Part shown: positions 39,565 through 48,045 of the stretch, in pieces
How the letters are laid out: each line of letters begins with the position of its first letter
Numbering within the stretch: position 1 is the first letter of the stretch
Assembly (NCBI GenBank): GCA_963815375.1
Contig: CAWFGX010000012.1
Span: forward strand, 248,001 to 312,000
Direction of reading: 5' to 3'
Origin: JASHPR01 sp963815375
GTDB lineage: Bacteria; Actinomycetota; Actinomycetes; Streptosporangiales; Streptosporangiaceae
DNA length: 64,000 nt
Notes under the pieces: model-generated
Seen by the model: the letters and a program-made list of their open reading frames with translations, nothing else
What the model was told of the DNA's origin: nothing
The model's database searches: none
Program-made: the position numbers and the translations under genes

Positions 39565-40937
39565 TGCGCACCTCCCGCCGTGGCCGGGAGCGTCTCGCCC
39601 CGGCCGGCCGCTGTGTTGCGGTGGGACTGGCTCTCACGCACGGTGGGGAGAGTGCCGCCAGCTGTCCAGTACCTGGGGCCGGCGACGAGGAGTTCCTCGG
39701 CCGGGAATTTGGTGAGGACCTCGCATCCGTCGGCAGTGACGACGACTTCTTCCTCGATCCGGGCCGCCGACCAGCCATCAGCAGCGGGCCAGTAGGTTTC
39801 CAGCGCGAACACCATGCCTTCTTCGAGAGTTTCGGGGTGGTCCAGGGAGACCAGCCGGCTGAAGATCGGTTTCTCCCAGATCGACAGGCCTACCCCGTGG
39901 CCGTACTGCAGCGCGAACGCCGCCATCTCACTGGGGAACCCGAACTCCTCAGCCCGAGGCCACAGCGACACGATGTCAGCAGTGGTCGCGCCTGGCCGCA
40001 CCAGCGCGATCGCGGCGTCCATATAGTCGCGGCACCGCGTGTAGGCATCACGCTGCGCTGCCGACGCGCTGCCAACCGCGAACGTGCGGTAGTAGCAGGT
40101 GCGGTAGCCCAGATGGGAGTGCAGGATGTCGAAGAACGCCGGGTCGCCGGGGCGGATCAGCCGGTCGGAGTACACGTGCGGGTGCGGCGAGCACCGCTCG
40201 CCGCTGATCGCGTTCACGCCCTCGACATACTCACTGCCCAGGTCGTACAGCACCTGGGACACCAGGCCGACGCACTCGTTCTCCCGCACGCCCGGCGCCA
40301 GGAACTCATACAGCCGCGTGTAGGCCGCATCCACCATCGAGCACGCCTGCGCCAGCAAGCTGATCTCATCAGTGGTTTTGACGCGCCGCGCCTCGAGGAA
40401 TACCTGCTGCCCGTCCACCACCGTCAGGCCCTCGGCTGCCAGCGCCGCCAGCACCGGCATCTCCGCCACATCCACCCCCACCGGCGCATCAGCCAGCCCA
40501 TGCTCCCGCAGCACCCCCGCTACCTCAGCGGCCAGCCCGGCCGCGATCCCCGCGTCGGGGTGGAAGGCGCCGCGCAGCGTCGAGATCCCCGCCCGCGCTC
40601 CGCTGGCGGCCGCGCCAGCCGCTGTGGGCGGCCCGGGCGTGTGGTCCAGCCACGGGTTGTACAGCTGATGATGGCGTGCCGCTGAGCCGAAATCCCATAC
40701 CACCGGTTCTCCGCCCCGAGGCAGCACCGCGAACCGGATCAGCTTGTCCATCGCCCAGGTCCCGATGTGCGTCGCCGTCATGTAGCGGATGTTCGCGAAA
40801 TCGAAGCTCAGCAGCGCCCCCAGCTCCGACTGCTCCAGCGTGGCCCGCAACCGTTCCAGCCGCTCCACCCGCAGCCGGCCCAGATCCACCCGCTGCTCCC
40901 AGTCCACCGCATTCGGCCCGAAGGTCTTAATCGCCAC
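39561..40937 (-). CDS. M24 (creatinase/aminopeptidase P) family protein with a replaced metal ligand
   Basis: 458 residues, ATG 40937. N-terminal creatinase-like domain (about 20-190, LSFDFANIRYMTATHIGTW) and C-terminal pita-bread domain (about 195-420). Of the five metal ligands, Asp270 (AFFDILHSH), His347 (YGHGVGLSIWE), Glu380 and Glu395 are visible, but the second Asp (normally GYxxDxxRTF) is Cys281 (GYRTCYYRTF). The family covers Xaa-Pro peptidases, creatinase, ectoine hydrolase and DMSP lyase DddP; the N-terminal pattern is somewhat DddP-like. With E1 alpha/beta it may open a small amide or betaine-type compound for oxidation. The exact reaction is not assignable. Confidence 0.88.
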   Translation of the reverse strand: MAIKTFGPNAVDWEQRVDLGRLRVERLERLRATLEQSELGALLSFDFANIRYMTATHIGTWAMDKLIRFAVLPRGGEPVVWDFGSAARHHQLYNPWLDHTPGPPTAAGAAASGARAGISTLRGAFHPDAGIAAGLAAEVAGVLREHGLADAPVGVDVAEMPVLAALAAEGLTVVDGQQVFLEARRVKTTDEISLLAQACSMVDAAYTRLYEFLAPGVRENECVGLVSQVLYDLGSEYVEGVNAISGERCSPHPHVYSDRLIRPGDPAFFDILHSHLGYRTCYYRTFAVGSASAAQRDAYTRCRDYMDAAIALVRPGATTADIVSLWPRAEEFGFPSEMAAFALQYGHGVGLSIWEKPIFSRLVSLDHPETLEEGMVFALETYWPAADGWSAARIEEEVVVTADGCEVLTKFPAEELLVAGPRYWTAGGTLPTVRESQSHRNTAAGRGETLPATAGGAQ

Positions 40938-41269
40938 CGACCGCCGCCTTCCCTGTCCCGAGCCCCTGTCGCACCACCTGCACCACCGCCAGGCTCAGTC
41001 ACAGTCAAGAGCCCGGTGGCAGGTCGTGTCAAAGGCCACTTAACACTTGGCGGCCCTGCCGTAACTACTCAGATACAACCGGTGAGCAACGAGACCGCCG
41101 ATCGCCGGAACCGCGCCGCGAATGGACGACGATTGGAACCAGGGGCAGCCTGGTCGCGGCCGGTGTCGCCGGCGCCGGAGCGGTAGCGGCCGTCCCGGCA
41201 GTCCGTGCCAGCCGTGCCGAAGCCCCCCCAGCGATAATCTGATTCGAAGGCTTGTTCTATAGTTAGCAC
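40938..41269. other. intergenic region with a possible signal-peptide relic
   Basis: 332 nt. Around 41082-41240 a GTG-started frame (SNETADRRNRAANGRR) ends at 41186, while the overlapping +2 frame contains SLVAAGVAGAGAVAAVPAV, which looks like the hydrophobic core of a twin-arginine signal peptide. No further coding follows, so at most this is a decayed gene start. The right end holds TATAGT (41258-41263), a candidate -10 for the next gene. Confidence 0.35.
41258..41263 (+). promoter_or_regulatory. candidate -10 box for a leaderless transcript
   Basis: TATAGT ends 6 nt before the GTG at 41270, the spacing at which actinobacterial leaderless mRNAs start on the first base of the start codon. 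No ribosome site is present and no good -35 is seen. Confidence 0.35.
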
Positions 41270-41836
41270 GTGAGCTGGCTTGATCGCGATGCGGATCGAG
41301 CCGGGCCTGGGGTGCGGCGGGACCGGCGGCGTGAGGCGGGTCATCAGCATGTCTGGATCCGGGCTGGCGGCGCGTGGCGGGCCGGGGTCGTGCTCGCATG
41401 GTTCCGGGACGAGAGCCGGTGGTGCTGCTGGGTACAGCACGACCATCCCGAGGGCCGTCCGTGGCCGATGTTTGAGATGTACATCTACGACCCGGAGACG
41501 ATCGTCCCCCGCGACCCGTGGGATGCCCGTGCGCCCTCGTTAACCCGACCCGTTAGGGTTCGGATCGTGGACCGGGAGCAGCGACGGAAGTTTGTGCGCG
41601 AGCACCGGACCTGCGTGTTCGGTTATGCCCGCAAGGACCATGGCCCGGCGATGACTGCCCTCTCCTACGTGATGGACGGCGACGACGAGCTGTTCGTATC
41701 GACGATGGCAGCCCGGGCCACTACGTTCGAAACCCCGCCGCGCCATGTGTGGAAGATGAGCGACGTTGCACGCTCACGCACTTCACCAGCACGTCCATGC
41801 CCTGGTAGATGCCCCGAGGGGAGTCCCGCCATATGA
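41270..41836 (+). CDS. composite frame: unknown small domain plus PPOX remnant
   Basis: 188 codons from GTG 41270. The first 90 residues (HVWIRAGGAWRAGVVLAWFRD..., Trp-rich) resemble small uncharacterised actinobacterial proteins of about 80 residues and may be an intact protein that has lost its stop. The next 65 residues resemble the N-terminus of a PPOX-class flavin/F420 protein and the last 35 are Arg/Pro/Ser-rich without similarity to the family. The stop overlaps the ATG of the DinB gene (ATGA). Confidence 0.5.
   Translation: MSWLDRDADRAGPGVRRDRRREAGHQHVWIRAGGAWRAGVVLAWFRDESRWCCWVQHDHPEGRPWPMFEMYIYDPETIVPRDPWDARAPSLTRPVRVRIVDREQRRKFVREHRTCVFGYARKDHGPAMTALSYVMDGDDELFVSTMAARATTFETPPRHVWKMSDVARSRTSPARPCPGRCPEGSPAI
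41568..41755 (+). pseudogene. truncated PPOX-class flavin/F420-dependent oxidoreductase
   Basis: From a possible GTG at 41568 the frame reads DREQRRKFVREHRTCVFGYA, then GPAMTALSYVMDGDDELFVSTMAARA, the conserved first half of PPOX-class (pyridoxamine-phosphate-oxidase fold) proteins. The expected continuation with the NP-V-SLCV strand and cofactor site is absent after about residue 60. This is a gene fragment left by a deletion, in frame with the upstream small gene. Confidence 0.6.
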
Positions 41837-42354
41837 CCATCGCCGACCTGCTCGCCGACGCATTCGGCCGAGTGCGTGAGGTTGTTCACGAGGCCGTCGA
41901 CGGGCTGACGCCCGGCCAGCTCGCGTTCCGACCGGAGAGCGAGGCGAACTCGATCGCCTGGCTGGTGTGGCATATTGCCCGGATCCAGGACGACCACATC
42001 GCCGACGCAGCCAGTACCGGGCAGGTCTGGATCTCCGAACGCGACGGCACGTCCTGGGCTGACCGATTCGGACTGCCGTTCGCGGTTTCCGCGACCGGCT
42101 ACGGGCACGGCCCCGAGGCGGTCGCTGCGGTCCAGGTCAAGTCAGGGGAGCTGCTGACCGGCTACTACGACGCCGTGCACGAGGAGACGATCAGGTACGT
42201 GCGCGGGCTGACAGAGCGCGACCTCGACCGGATCGTCGACGAGTCGTGGGACCCGCCAGTCTCGCTCGGGGTCCGCCTGGTAAGCGTGATCTCCGATGAC
42301 CTGCAGCACGCCGGGCAGGCAGCCTACCTGCGGGGCCTCATCGAGCGCAGCTGA
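41833..42354 (+). CDS. DinB superfamily protein
   Basis: 173 residues from ATG 41833 with GAGGGGAG upstream. Four-helix DinB fold with the three metal-site histidines expected: LVWHIARIQDDHIAD (His about 46 and 53) and the C-terminal DDLQHAGQAAYLRG. The family contains metal-dependent thiol S-transferases (mycothiol, bacillithiol) and uncharacterised relatives; this belongs to the DUF664-like branch. Overlaps the previous frame by 4 nt. Confidence 0.88.
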   Translation: MTIADLLADAFGRVREVVHEAVDGLTPGQLAFRPESEANSIAWLVWHIARIQDDHIADAASTGQVWISERDGTSWADRFGLPFAVSATGYGHGPEAVAAVQVKSGELLTGYYDAVHEETIRYVRGLTERDLDRIVDESWDPPVSLGVRLVSVISDDLQHAGQAAYLRGLIERS

Positions 42355-42540
42355 CAGCCCGAGGCCCCCGTCCCGCTGCCGGCCCCCGCCGCAGACCCCC
42401 AGCCCCTGCTGGCTGGACCCCCGTTGCGGCGTCCGCCGCTCCGGGGTTCCACGGCCGGCCGGTGAGCGACGCGACGGCGTCGCGCTGCCGTTGCAAAACC
42501 GGCCGGCTGAGTTCGCCAGTTTTCTGGTTATGCTGCCTTT

Positions 42541-43860
42541 GTGGCGCCGTTCACCCCGCAGTCTGCGGCTGGCCGCCGTCGCGGCGGCCACGCGCGTGTC
42601 GCTTTTATCTCTGGCGTCGCCGTGTGCAGCATCGTTGCGCTTGCAGCCCTTGCCGTTGTCGCCGCGAGCGGCGCACTGCCAGCCGGGATCGCGTTAACCC
42701 TTGCGCTGCTGCCCATCCCCGCGCTGCTGGCCGGGGTCGTCTACCTGGACCGGCTGGAGCCTGAGCCGCCGGGGTTCCTGGTCCTGATCTTCCTGTGCGG
42801 GGCGGCAGCCGCGGGCCTGATCGGGCTGGTCGGCACCCTGGCCGGGCAGAACCTCGTCACTACGCCGGCGCTGCGGCAGGGTGGCTTCGCCACCTCGACC
42901 ACGGCGGCGATCATCGGAGTAGCGGTACTCGAGGAGGCGCTGAAGGGCGCCGTGCTTGTCGGGCTGCTATTGCGGCGCCCGCAGGAGATCGATGGCGTAC
43001 ACGACGGAGTCGTCTACGGGAGCATGGTCGGCCTCGGTTTCGCGCTGATCGAGAACCTCTTCTACTACTCCCAGGCGACCCACTACGGGTTCAGCGGGGT
43101 TGCCACCACGTTCGTCCTGCGTGGCGTGGTCTCGCCCCTGTGCCAGGTGCTGTTCAGCTCGCTGGTCGGAGCCGGCGTGGTGTTCGCGGCCAGGTTCGGC
43201 CTGCGCCGGGGTCTGTGGGCGGTCGGCGCCGGCTGGGTCGCCGCGGCGGCGCTGCATGCGCTGTGGAACGACTCGCTCGGCTCCACCGTGAGCCGACTCG
43301 CGCTGACGTACGCCTTCTTTGCCCTCATCTTGATCATCCTGTTCATCGCGGTGATCGCCGACCGGCGGCGCATCGTCAGGCTGATCGTCCGTTACGTTCC
43401 GGAGCACAAGGCGGCGGGCGTGGCCACAAATCTCGATGTCGCGATGCTGGGCAGTCTGGCCGACCGCCGTCAGGCCAGGCAGTGGGCGCGGCTGCACGGC
43501 GGGCTCACCGGACTGCGCGCGATGTCCGAGTACCAGCTCGGCGCGACTGAACTCGGGCTGCTGCACAGCCGGGCTGCCCACGGCCGGGTTGATGCCGAGT
43601 CCTTCGCCGTCCAGCGTGACACGCTGCTCGCCGACATGCGCTCGGCTATTACTGCCGTGCACGCCCGGCTGAACCTTCTCGGCAGGCTGAACCCGGTATC
43701 GCACCCGCCGTGGGCACCGTATGGCCCGTCGTGCTTCAGCCAGGACCCGGCCGACCGCCCGGCCCCGCCGGCGGCGGCCGCACCGGCCGCGGCGGACACA
43801 GCGCCAGCGACGGCGGACCAGTCGCCAGCCGACGCTGAGCCCGGCCAGCTGGAACTGTAG
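42541..43860 (+). CDS. PrsW family intramembrane metalloprotease
   Basis: 439 residues from GTG 42541. About eight membrane helices in the first 290 residues, with the PrsW motifs: EEALKG (the EExxK metal-site box, about 130), FALIENLFYYSQ and HALWND. The C-terminal 150 residues are cytoplasmic, ending in an Ala/Pro/Asp-rich tail. PrsW cuts anti-sigma factors in Bacillus; the target here is unknown. It stands alone, 186 nt after DinB. Confidence 0.92.
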   Translation: MAPFTPQSAAGRRRGGHARVAFISGVAVCSIVALAALAVVAASGALPAGIALTLALLPIPALLAGVVYLDRLEPEPPGFLVLIFLCGAAAAGLIGLVGTLAGQNLVTTPALRQGGFATSTTAAIIGVAVLEEALKGAVLVGLLLRRPQEIDGVHDGVVYGSMVGLGFALIENLFYYSQATHYGFSGVATTFVLRGVVSPLCQVLFSSLVGAGVVFAARFGLRRGLWAVGAGWVAAAALHALWNDSLGSTVSRLALTYAFFALILIILFIAVIADRRRIVRLIVRYVPEHKAAGVATNLDVAMLGSLADRRQARQWARLHGGLTGLRAMSEYQLGATELGLLHSRAAHGRVDAESFAVQRDTLLADMRSAITAVHARLNLLGRLNPVSHPPWAPYGPSCFSQDPADRPAPPAAAAPAAADTAPATADQSPADAEPGQLEL

Positions 43861-43863
43861 ATC

Positions 43864-45084
43864 TCACGCGCGCGAATGGCCGTTGTGCTGGGCGCGGCGC
43901 AGCAGAGCCAGCGCGGAGGTTACGCCGTCCAGGTCCGCCCAGCACAACTGCATGTGCCGGCGGGTAGTACTAGTGAACGCTGTCCGCCCGATGAGGATCC
44001 GGGTGTTGTCCAGGACGACGCAGTCCCCGGAGCGCAGCTTGAAGGTCGCCGCCTGGCTCGGCCGCGCGATCAGCTCGGCGAACGCCCGGTAGGCGTCGTA
44101 GAACTCCACAACCTCAGCCGCGGGCATCCGCAGGGGCTGCATCAGCCCCGCATCGACCCGGATCTCCCTGATCCGGCCGCGTGAGTTGACGCCGATCACT
44201 GGCCTGGTCGCGCGCAGATCGGACGCCGCGTCGGCGTAGGCGAACGTGGCCTCGGTGCCTGCCAGCACACTGAACGCCCGCGGGCGCTCGTCGCGCAGCG
44301 TGGCTGCGGCGTGGAAACCGTCGACGACAACGCTCTCGCCACCTTCAGCCACCTGCTCAAGGCAGTGCATAAGCTGCAGTGTCGGCACGGGATCCCGGAA
44401 TGCCACGCCGGTGCGGGGCGTCATAGCCTGGCTGGTGAACGTCGATGACGACGGTCGTGCGCTGACCCGCACGTCAACGAGCGGCCCGTTCTCGGTCTGC
44501 CGGACGAAGCCGAAGCGCCGGGCAACGGTCAGCAGCATTCCTGGTTCGGCGGGAACGTCTCGGAGCACGATGAAGCCGTCGCGCAGCACCGCCTCAAGGC
44601 AGGCCTTCCGGTGAGCCGCCTCCGTCTGCAGCAGCTGCCAGGAGCCCTGCGGGAACGAGGTGGCTATATCGGCCGCTGCCCACAGCCGCTTGGCGTCCTC
44701 GGTCCGGCTGTCGTCACCGCCGCGCGCCTGCGACGGGGCTCCTGACGTCACGGGGCCTGGGTGGACGGTGGCGGAGCCCCCGTCGACGGTCCCGAACTGG
44801 CCCAGCCACCACGCATCGAAGGATGCCTGGTGGCCGTCGGGACCGAACACAACCTCGATCACGTTGCCCGACCGCTGTGCGCTCACCACCGAGACTTCTG
44901 AGGCCAGGCTGGTGATGCCTACCAGGCGCTCTCCTGTGGCCGGGTCCCGGCACTTGGAGCACGGGCAGTTGTAGCGCAGCCAGATTGCCGGTAAGCCGAA
45001 CAGGAATCCTGTGCGACCGGCGTGCGGCTGGCCATCGACCGGACGGCCATGGCCCTCGGGCGGATACCCGGCCTCGCCTGCCAA
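43864..45084 (-). CDS. gamma-butyrobetaine hydroxylase-like protein lacking the iron motif
   Basis: 406 residues. N-terminal DUF971 zinc domain with C40, C42, C45 and H85 (WLRYNCPCSKC), as in gamma-butyrobetaine dioxygenase (BBOX), then a TauD-type double-stranded helix. The FRDPVPTLQLMHCLEQ and VVDGFHAAATLRDERP segments are classic. But the iron-binding His-x-Asp, normally HTD before that segment, is R224-T-G226 here, while the distal His377 (TRRHMQL) remains. It is probably not a standard Fe(II)/2-oxoglutarate oxygenase. Convergent with prsW, 3 nt away. Confidence 0.88.
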   Translation of the reverse strand: MAGEAGYPPEGHGRPVDGQPHAGRTGFLFGLPAIWLRYNCPCSKCRDPATGERLVGITSLASEVSVVSAQRSGNVIEVVFGPDGHQASFDAWWLGQFGTVDGGSATVHPGPVTSGAPSQARGGDDSRTEDAKRLWAAADIATSFPQGSWQLLQTEAAHRKACLEAVLRDGFIVLRDVPAEPGMLLTVARRFGFVRQTENGPLVDVRVSARPSSSTFTSQAMTPRTGVAFRDPVPTLQLMHCLEQVAEGGESVVVDGFHAAATLRDERPRAFSVLAGTEATFAYADAASDLRATRPVIGVNSRGRIREIRVDAGLMQPLRMPAAEVVEFYDAYRAFAELIARPSQAATFKLRSGDCVVLDNTRILIGRTAFTSTTRRHMQLCWADLDGVTSALALLRRAQHNGHSRA

Positions 45085-45531
45085 CTGACTACGCCATCCC
45101 CCCCGCGGAATCGGCTACGGATCAGCCTGCGACTGCGGGCCGTCAGGTGCACTGCCCGGACGGCGCCGCAGAACAGTACCTTTAGACGTCACAGAACGTA
45201 GCTACTTCCCTGAGCGAGTGTCAACCATCGCAGGTCACAATTCCGCGAAGCAATTGCGCAGCCGCGGCCGGGGGTCACCCCTGCGAGCAGCTGCGTGCCC
45301 CGTCCCGCACAGGCTGTACCCCACCCCGGTCGCGGCCACCAGTGCAGGAGAACCGGTCGATGCCTCCTGCACGAGGTAGTTTCTTCAAAGCGCAAGGCAT
45401 ACGATACCGACGGGTCACTCGTTTCACCGGACAACCCGGCAATTCGCCCACGGTGGCTGGAACACTGCGACACCGACAGCACCTGCACTTGCATGGGACG
45501 AGTGGGCAGTGGATTCCGGTACGCTCCCCGC
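45085..45531. other. intergenic region, little visible
   Basis: 447 nt between the divergent hydroxylase-like and GntR genes. Only short, unlikely open frames are present. Neither a clear promoter hexamer pair nor a stable hairpin is obvious. It should contain the promoters of both flanking genes. Confidence 0.4.
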
Positions 45532-46074
45532 ATGAACGTTGACCCTGCGTCAGTATGGCCGCTGTCCGCCCAACTGGCGCAACTGTTGCGGGAGCTGATC
45601 CGCAGCGGGCAGCTGGGGCCTGGCGAACATGTACCTAGCGAGCCGCAGCTGGCCCGCAAGTATTCGGTGTCCAGGGACACTGCACAGCGCGCGCTGGCCA
45701 TGCTGGCCGACGAGGGCCTTATCACGCGCCGAAGAGGCGTCGGGTCAATCGTCGCCACCGTGGAACCGGTCACTGAGGTGAAGGCGCGGCCGGGTGCCCG
45801 GATCTCGGCGCGGCTGCCAACGGCCGCGGAGCAGCAAGCGACACGGGCTGGAATGTGGGTGCCCTTGCTCGCCGTGGAGGAGCCCGGCTGGCCGGAGAAG
45901 CTGTACCCGGCCGACCGCGTAGTGGTCGTCGTTCCTCCAGAGGAGGACGACGACCCCGTCGAGTTACGCGGCGGCAGACCGATCCGGCCTGAGGACGTAA
46001 CGCCCGGCGGCATCCCAGCTCATACGGTGCATCCTCTCGGGTCCTGCACAGCGTTCTCCCAGAGCACGCCATAG
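45532..46074 (+). CDS. GntR-family winged-helix regulator without a ligand domain
   Basis: 180 residues from ATG 45532 (MNVDPASVWPLSAQLAQLL); no good ribosome site. The N-terminal winged helix is clear (about 5-75: LIRSGQLGPGEHVPSEPQLARKYSVSRDTAQRALAMLADEGLI). The remaining 100 residues lack the UTRA, FCD or aminotransferase domain of ordinary GntR proteins and instead hold an acidic VVVVVPPEEDDDPVELRGG stretch. It may control the flanking 2-oxoglutarate-oxygenase genes. Confidence 0.85.
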   Translation: MNVDPASVWPLSAQLAQLLRELIRSGQLGPGEHVPSEPQLARKYSVSRDTAQRALAMLADEGLITRRRGVGSIVATVEPVTEVKARPGARISARLPTAAEQQATRAGMWVPLLAVEEPGWPEKLYPADRVVVVVPPEEDDDPVELRGGRPIRPEDVTPGGIPAHTVHPLGSCTAFSQSTP

Positions 46075-46097
46075 GAGCCCGGCTTATCGTAAGCGGC

Positions 46098-46997
46098 GTG
46101 GACGAGCTGGCCTGTTCCAGCGCGCTGCTGGGCGACGAACAAGCGCTGCGCCGCCGCCTGGCCGCCGACGGGTACCTCTTCTTCCGCGGCCTGCTGCCGA
46201 CCGCCGAGATCGGCCAGGCGGCGGTGAGCGTCTTCAACCAGCTGCGCCAGGGCGGGTGGGCGGATAACCGGGGAGTGGCCTCGGGCAGGCCGCGCGCACT
46301 TAGCGTGCGGGACGCGCTCACCGACCCCGCGTTCCGTGCGGCCATCGCCAGTCCGGCGTTCAACCGGATCCCTTACCTCACCGAGATCCGCCAGGTCGCC
46401 AGGATAATTCTCGGGAATTCCGCATTCTGCTATCCATCGAAGGTGCTTCGAGCCGTCTTCCCGGAACGGCCGCCCGGCGTTCCGCGCGGCCGCTACATCC
46501 ATCAGGACTATGCCGTGGGCGGCGTACAGGACATGCTCACGGCGTGGGTGCCGCTGATCGACATCCCGGTCCGAATGGGTGGCCTCGCGGTGCTGCCCGG
46601 CAGTCATCTCGGGCCGCCACTGCGCCCGCGGGTGCTGAGCGCGCGCGAGCACGGCTGGGCAACCACCAGCTACCGGCCCGGCGACGCGCTGGTCTTCCAC
46701 AGCCTTACCTCGCACGCCGCGCTGCCCAATCGCGCCGGCGCACTGCGCCTGTCCGGAGACTTCCGGTGGCAGCGGCCTGACCAGCCGGTGCCAGCGGAGC
46801 TCGTGCTTGGCCCGGCGGGCAGGCAGGAGATGTTCAGCCGCCTGTTCGCCCGCGAGTCCTGGTGGGAGCCGGTTCCGCCCGGCCTGGCCCTCACCTCACG
46901 AGAGCGCATGGTTGTCCTGCCGCCAGGCCCATCGCGGCTCTTCACCGTGCACCCTGACTGGCGGTTCTGGCGCCCCCCAGGCGCCTCCGCCCACTAG
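46098..46997 (+). CDS. phytanoyl-CoA dioxygenase (PhyH) family protein
   Basis: 299 residues from GTG 46098. Fe(II)/2-oxoglutarate oxygenase fold with the iron triad His135-Gln-Asp137 (YIHQDYAVGG) and distal His206 (FHSLTSHAALPN), and Arg217 (LRLSGDFRW) to bind 2-oxoglutarate. In contrast to the neighbouring hydroxylase-like protein all cofactor residues are there. The substrate is not predictable; relatives hydroxylate lipids, halogenate or tailor natural products. 23 nt after gntR. Confidence 0.87.
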   Translation: MDELACSSALLGDEQALRRRLAADGYLFFRGLLPTAEIGQAAVSVFNQLRQGGWADNRGVASGRPRALSVRDALTDPAFRAAIASPAFNRIPYLTEIRQVARIILGNSAFCYPSKVLRAVFPERPPGVPRGRYIHQDYAVGGVQDMLTAWVPLIDIPVRMGGLAVLPGSHLGPPLRPRVLSAREHGWATTSYRPGDALVFHSLTSHAALPNRAGALRLSGDFRWQRPDQPVPAELVLGPAGRQEMFSRLFARESWWEPVPPGLALTSRERMVVLPPGPSRLFTVHPDWRFWRPPGASAH

Positions 46998-47013
46998 CGC
47001 ACCAGCGGCTGCT

Positions 47014-47379
47014 TCACCATCCGAGCTCGGCGAGCCGTTCGTCGCCGATGCCGAAGTGATGGGCGACCTCATGGATCACGGTCCGGCGCACCTGCTCGAT
47101 CACCTCGTCTTCGGTGTCGCAGATCGCGCAGATCGCCCGGCGGTAGATGGTGATCCGGTCCGGAAGCACGCCCGCGTACCACGAGTCGCGGCTGGTCAGC
47201 GGTATTCCCTGGTACAGGCCGAGCAGCCCGGGCCGGCCCGCATTGTGCTCGACGGTCACAGCCACGTTGCGCATGAGCCGGCCAAGCCCTTCGGGCAGCG
47301 AGTCGAGGGCCTCGGCGACCATGCCCTCGAACTGCTCCGGCTCAACCCTGATCACCTGTCCATTGTCCCCGTGCCGCAT
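47014..47379 (-). CDS. small zincin-like metallopeptidase family protein
   Basis: 121 residues; ATG 47379 is preferred but a GTG at 47355 is possible. The C-terminal half contains HEVAHHFGI (about 107-115), the HExxH zinc motif with a third ligand, preceded by VLPDRITIYRRAICAICDTEDEV. This is the compact family of single-domain zincins (PF06262) common in actinobacteria. Convergent with phyH. Cytoplasmic; substrate unknown. Confidence 0.88.
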   Translation of the reverse strand: MRHGDNGQVIRVEPEQFEGMVAEALDSLPEGLGRLMRNVAVTVEHNAGRPGLLGLYQGIPLTSRDSWYAGVLPDRITIYRRAICAICDTEDEVIEQVRRTVIHEVAHHFGIGDERLAELGW

Positions 47380-47463
47380 CGACCTCGCGAACGCCAAAGC
47401 GCGAGCGGGCTTGAGCAGCCGTCAGACGGCGCGAGCGCTGACGCGCACCGCTACGGTTGGTCC

Positions 47464-48045
47464 GTGGCTGATCTGGAGCTGACAGCGTCCCTTGCCCGAC
47501 GACGCCCAACGTCGGCCGAACTGGCGGCGGCGGGAGACCAGACGATCCCTGACATCGCAAAGCCGGGCCTGCGCGTGCTCTTCTGCGGGATCAACCCCAG
47601 CCTCTACTCGGCCGCCGTCGGGCACCACTTCGCCCGGCCCGGCAACCGCTTCTGGCCGGCCCTCTTCAGGTCCGGGTTCACTCCCCGCGAGTTCCGGCCC
47701 GACGAGCAGGACCAGCTCCTCGACCTCGGGCTCGGCATCACTAACGTCGTCGCCCGCGCCACCGCCCGTGCCGACGAGCTCTCCGCCGAAGAGCTGGCCG
47801 CGAGCGGGCACCTTCTGCGCGCCAAAGCCGCGCGGCTGCGCCCGAGGTGGCTGGCTGTCCTAGGCGTTACCGCCTACCGGGTCGCGTTCGCGCAGCCGCA
47901 CGCGGCTGTGGGGCCGCAGGTCCTCAAGCTGGACGGCACCGGGCTGTGGGTGCTGCCGAACCCGAGCGGCCTCAACGCCCACTGGTCGATATCTCAGCTC
48001 GTCGGAGCGTTCCGTGAGCTGAGAGAGCGGTCGGGTGACGGCTAG
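47464..48045 (+). CDS. mug: mismatch-specific (G/U, G/T) DNA glycosylase, Mug/TDG family
   Basis: 193 residues from GTG 47464. Uracil-glycosylase superfamily fold with motif 1 FCGINPSLYSAA (about 40-51) and motif 2 NPSGLNAHWS (about 169-178), both diagnostic of the Mug/TDG class. It removes uracil or thymine opposite G, useful in a GC-rich genome prone to cytosine deamination. The stop overlaps the convergent DUF1697 stop by 4 nt. Confidence 0.9.
   Translation: MADLELTASLARRRPTSAELAAAGDQTIPDIAKPGLRVLFCGINPSLYSAAVGHHFARPGNRFWPALFRSGFTPREFRPDEQDQLLDLGLGITNVVARATARADELSAEELAASGHLLRAKAARLRPRWLAVLGVTAYRVAFAQPHAAVGPQVLKLDGTGLWVLPNPSGLNAHWSISQLVGAFRELRERSGDG

Noticed and set aside
41082..41240. Possible Tat-type signal peptide gene
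   Set aside because: The basic start and hydrophobic core are in different frames and nothing follows, so it is at best a relic.
45189..46013. 274-codon minus-strand frame
   Set aside because: Antisense to the GntR winged helix, which is well conserved; residue content is Ser/Arg-rich and domain-free.
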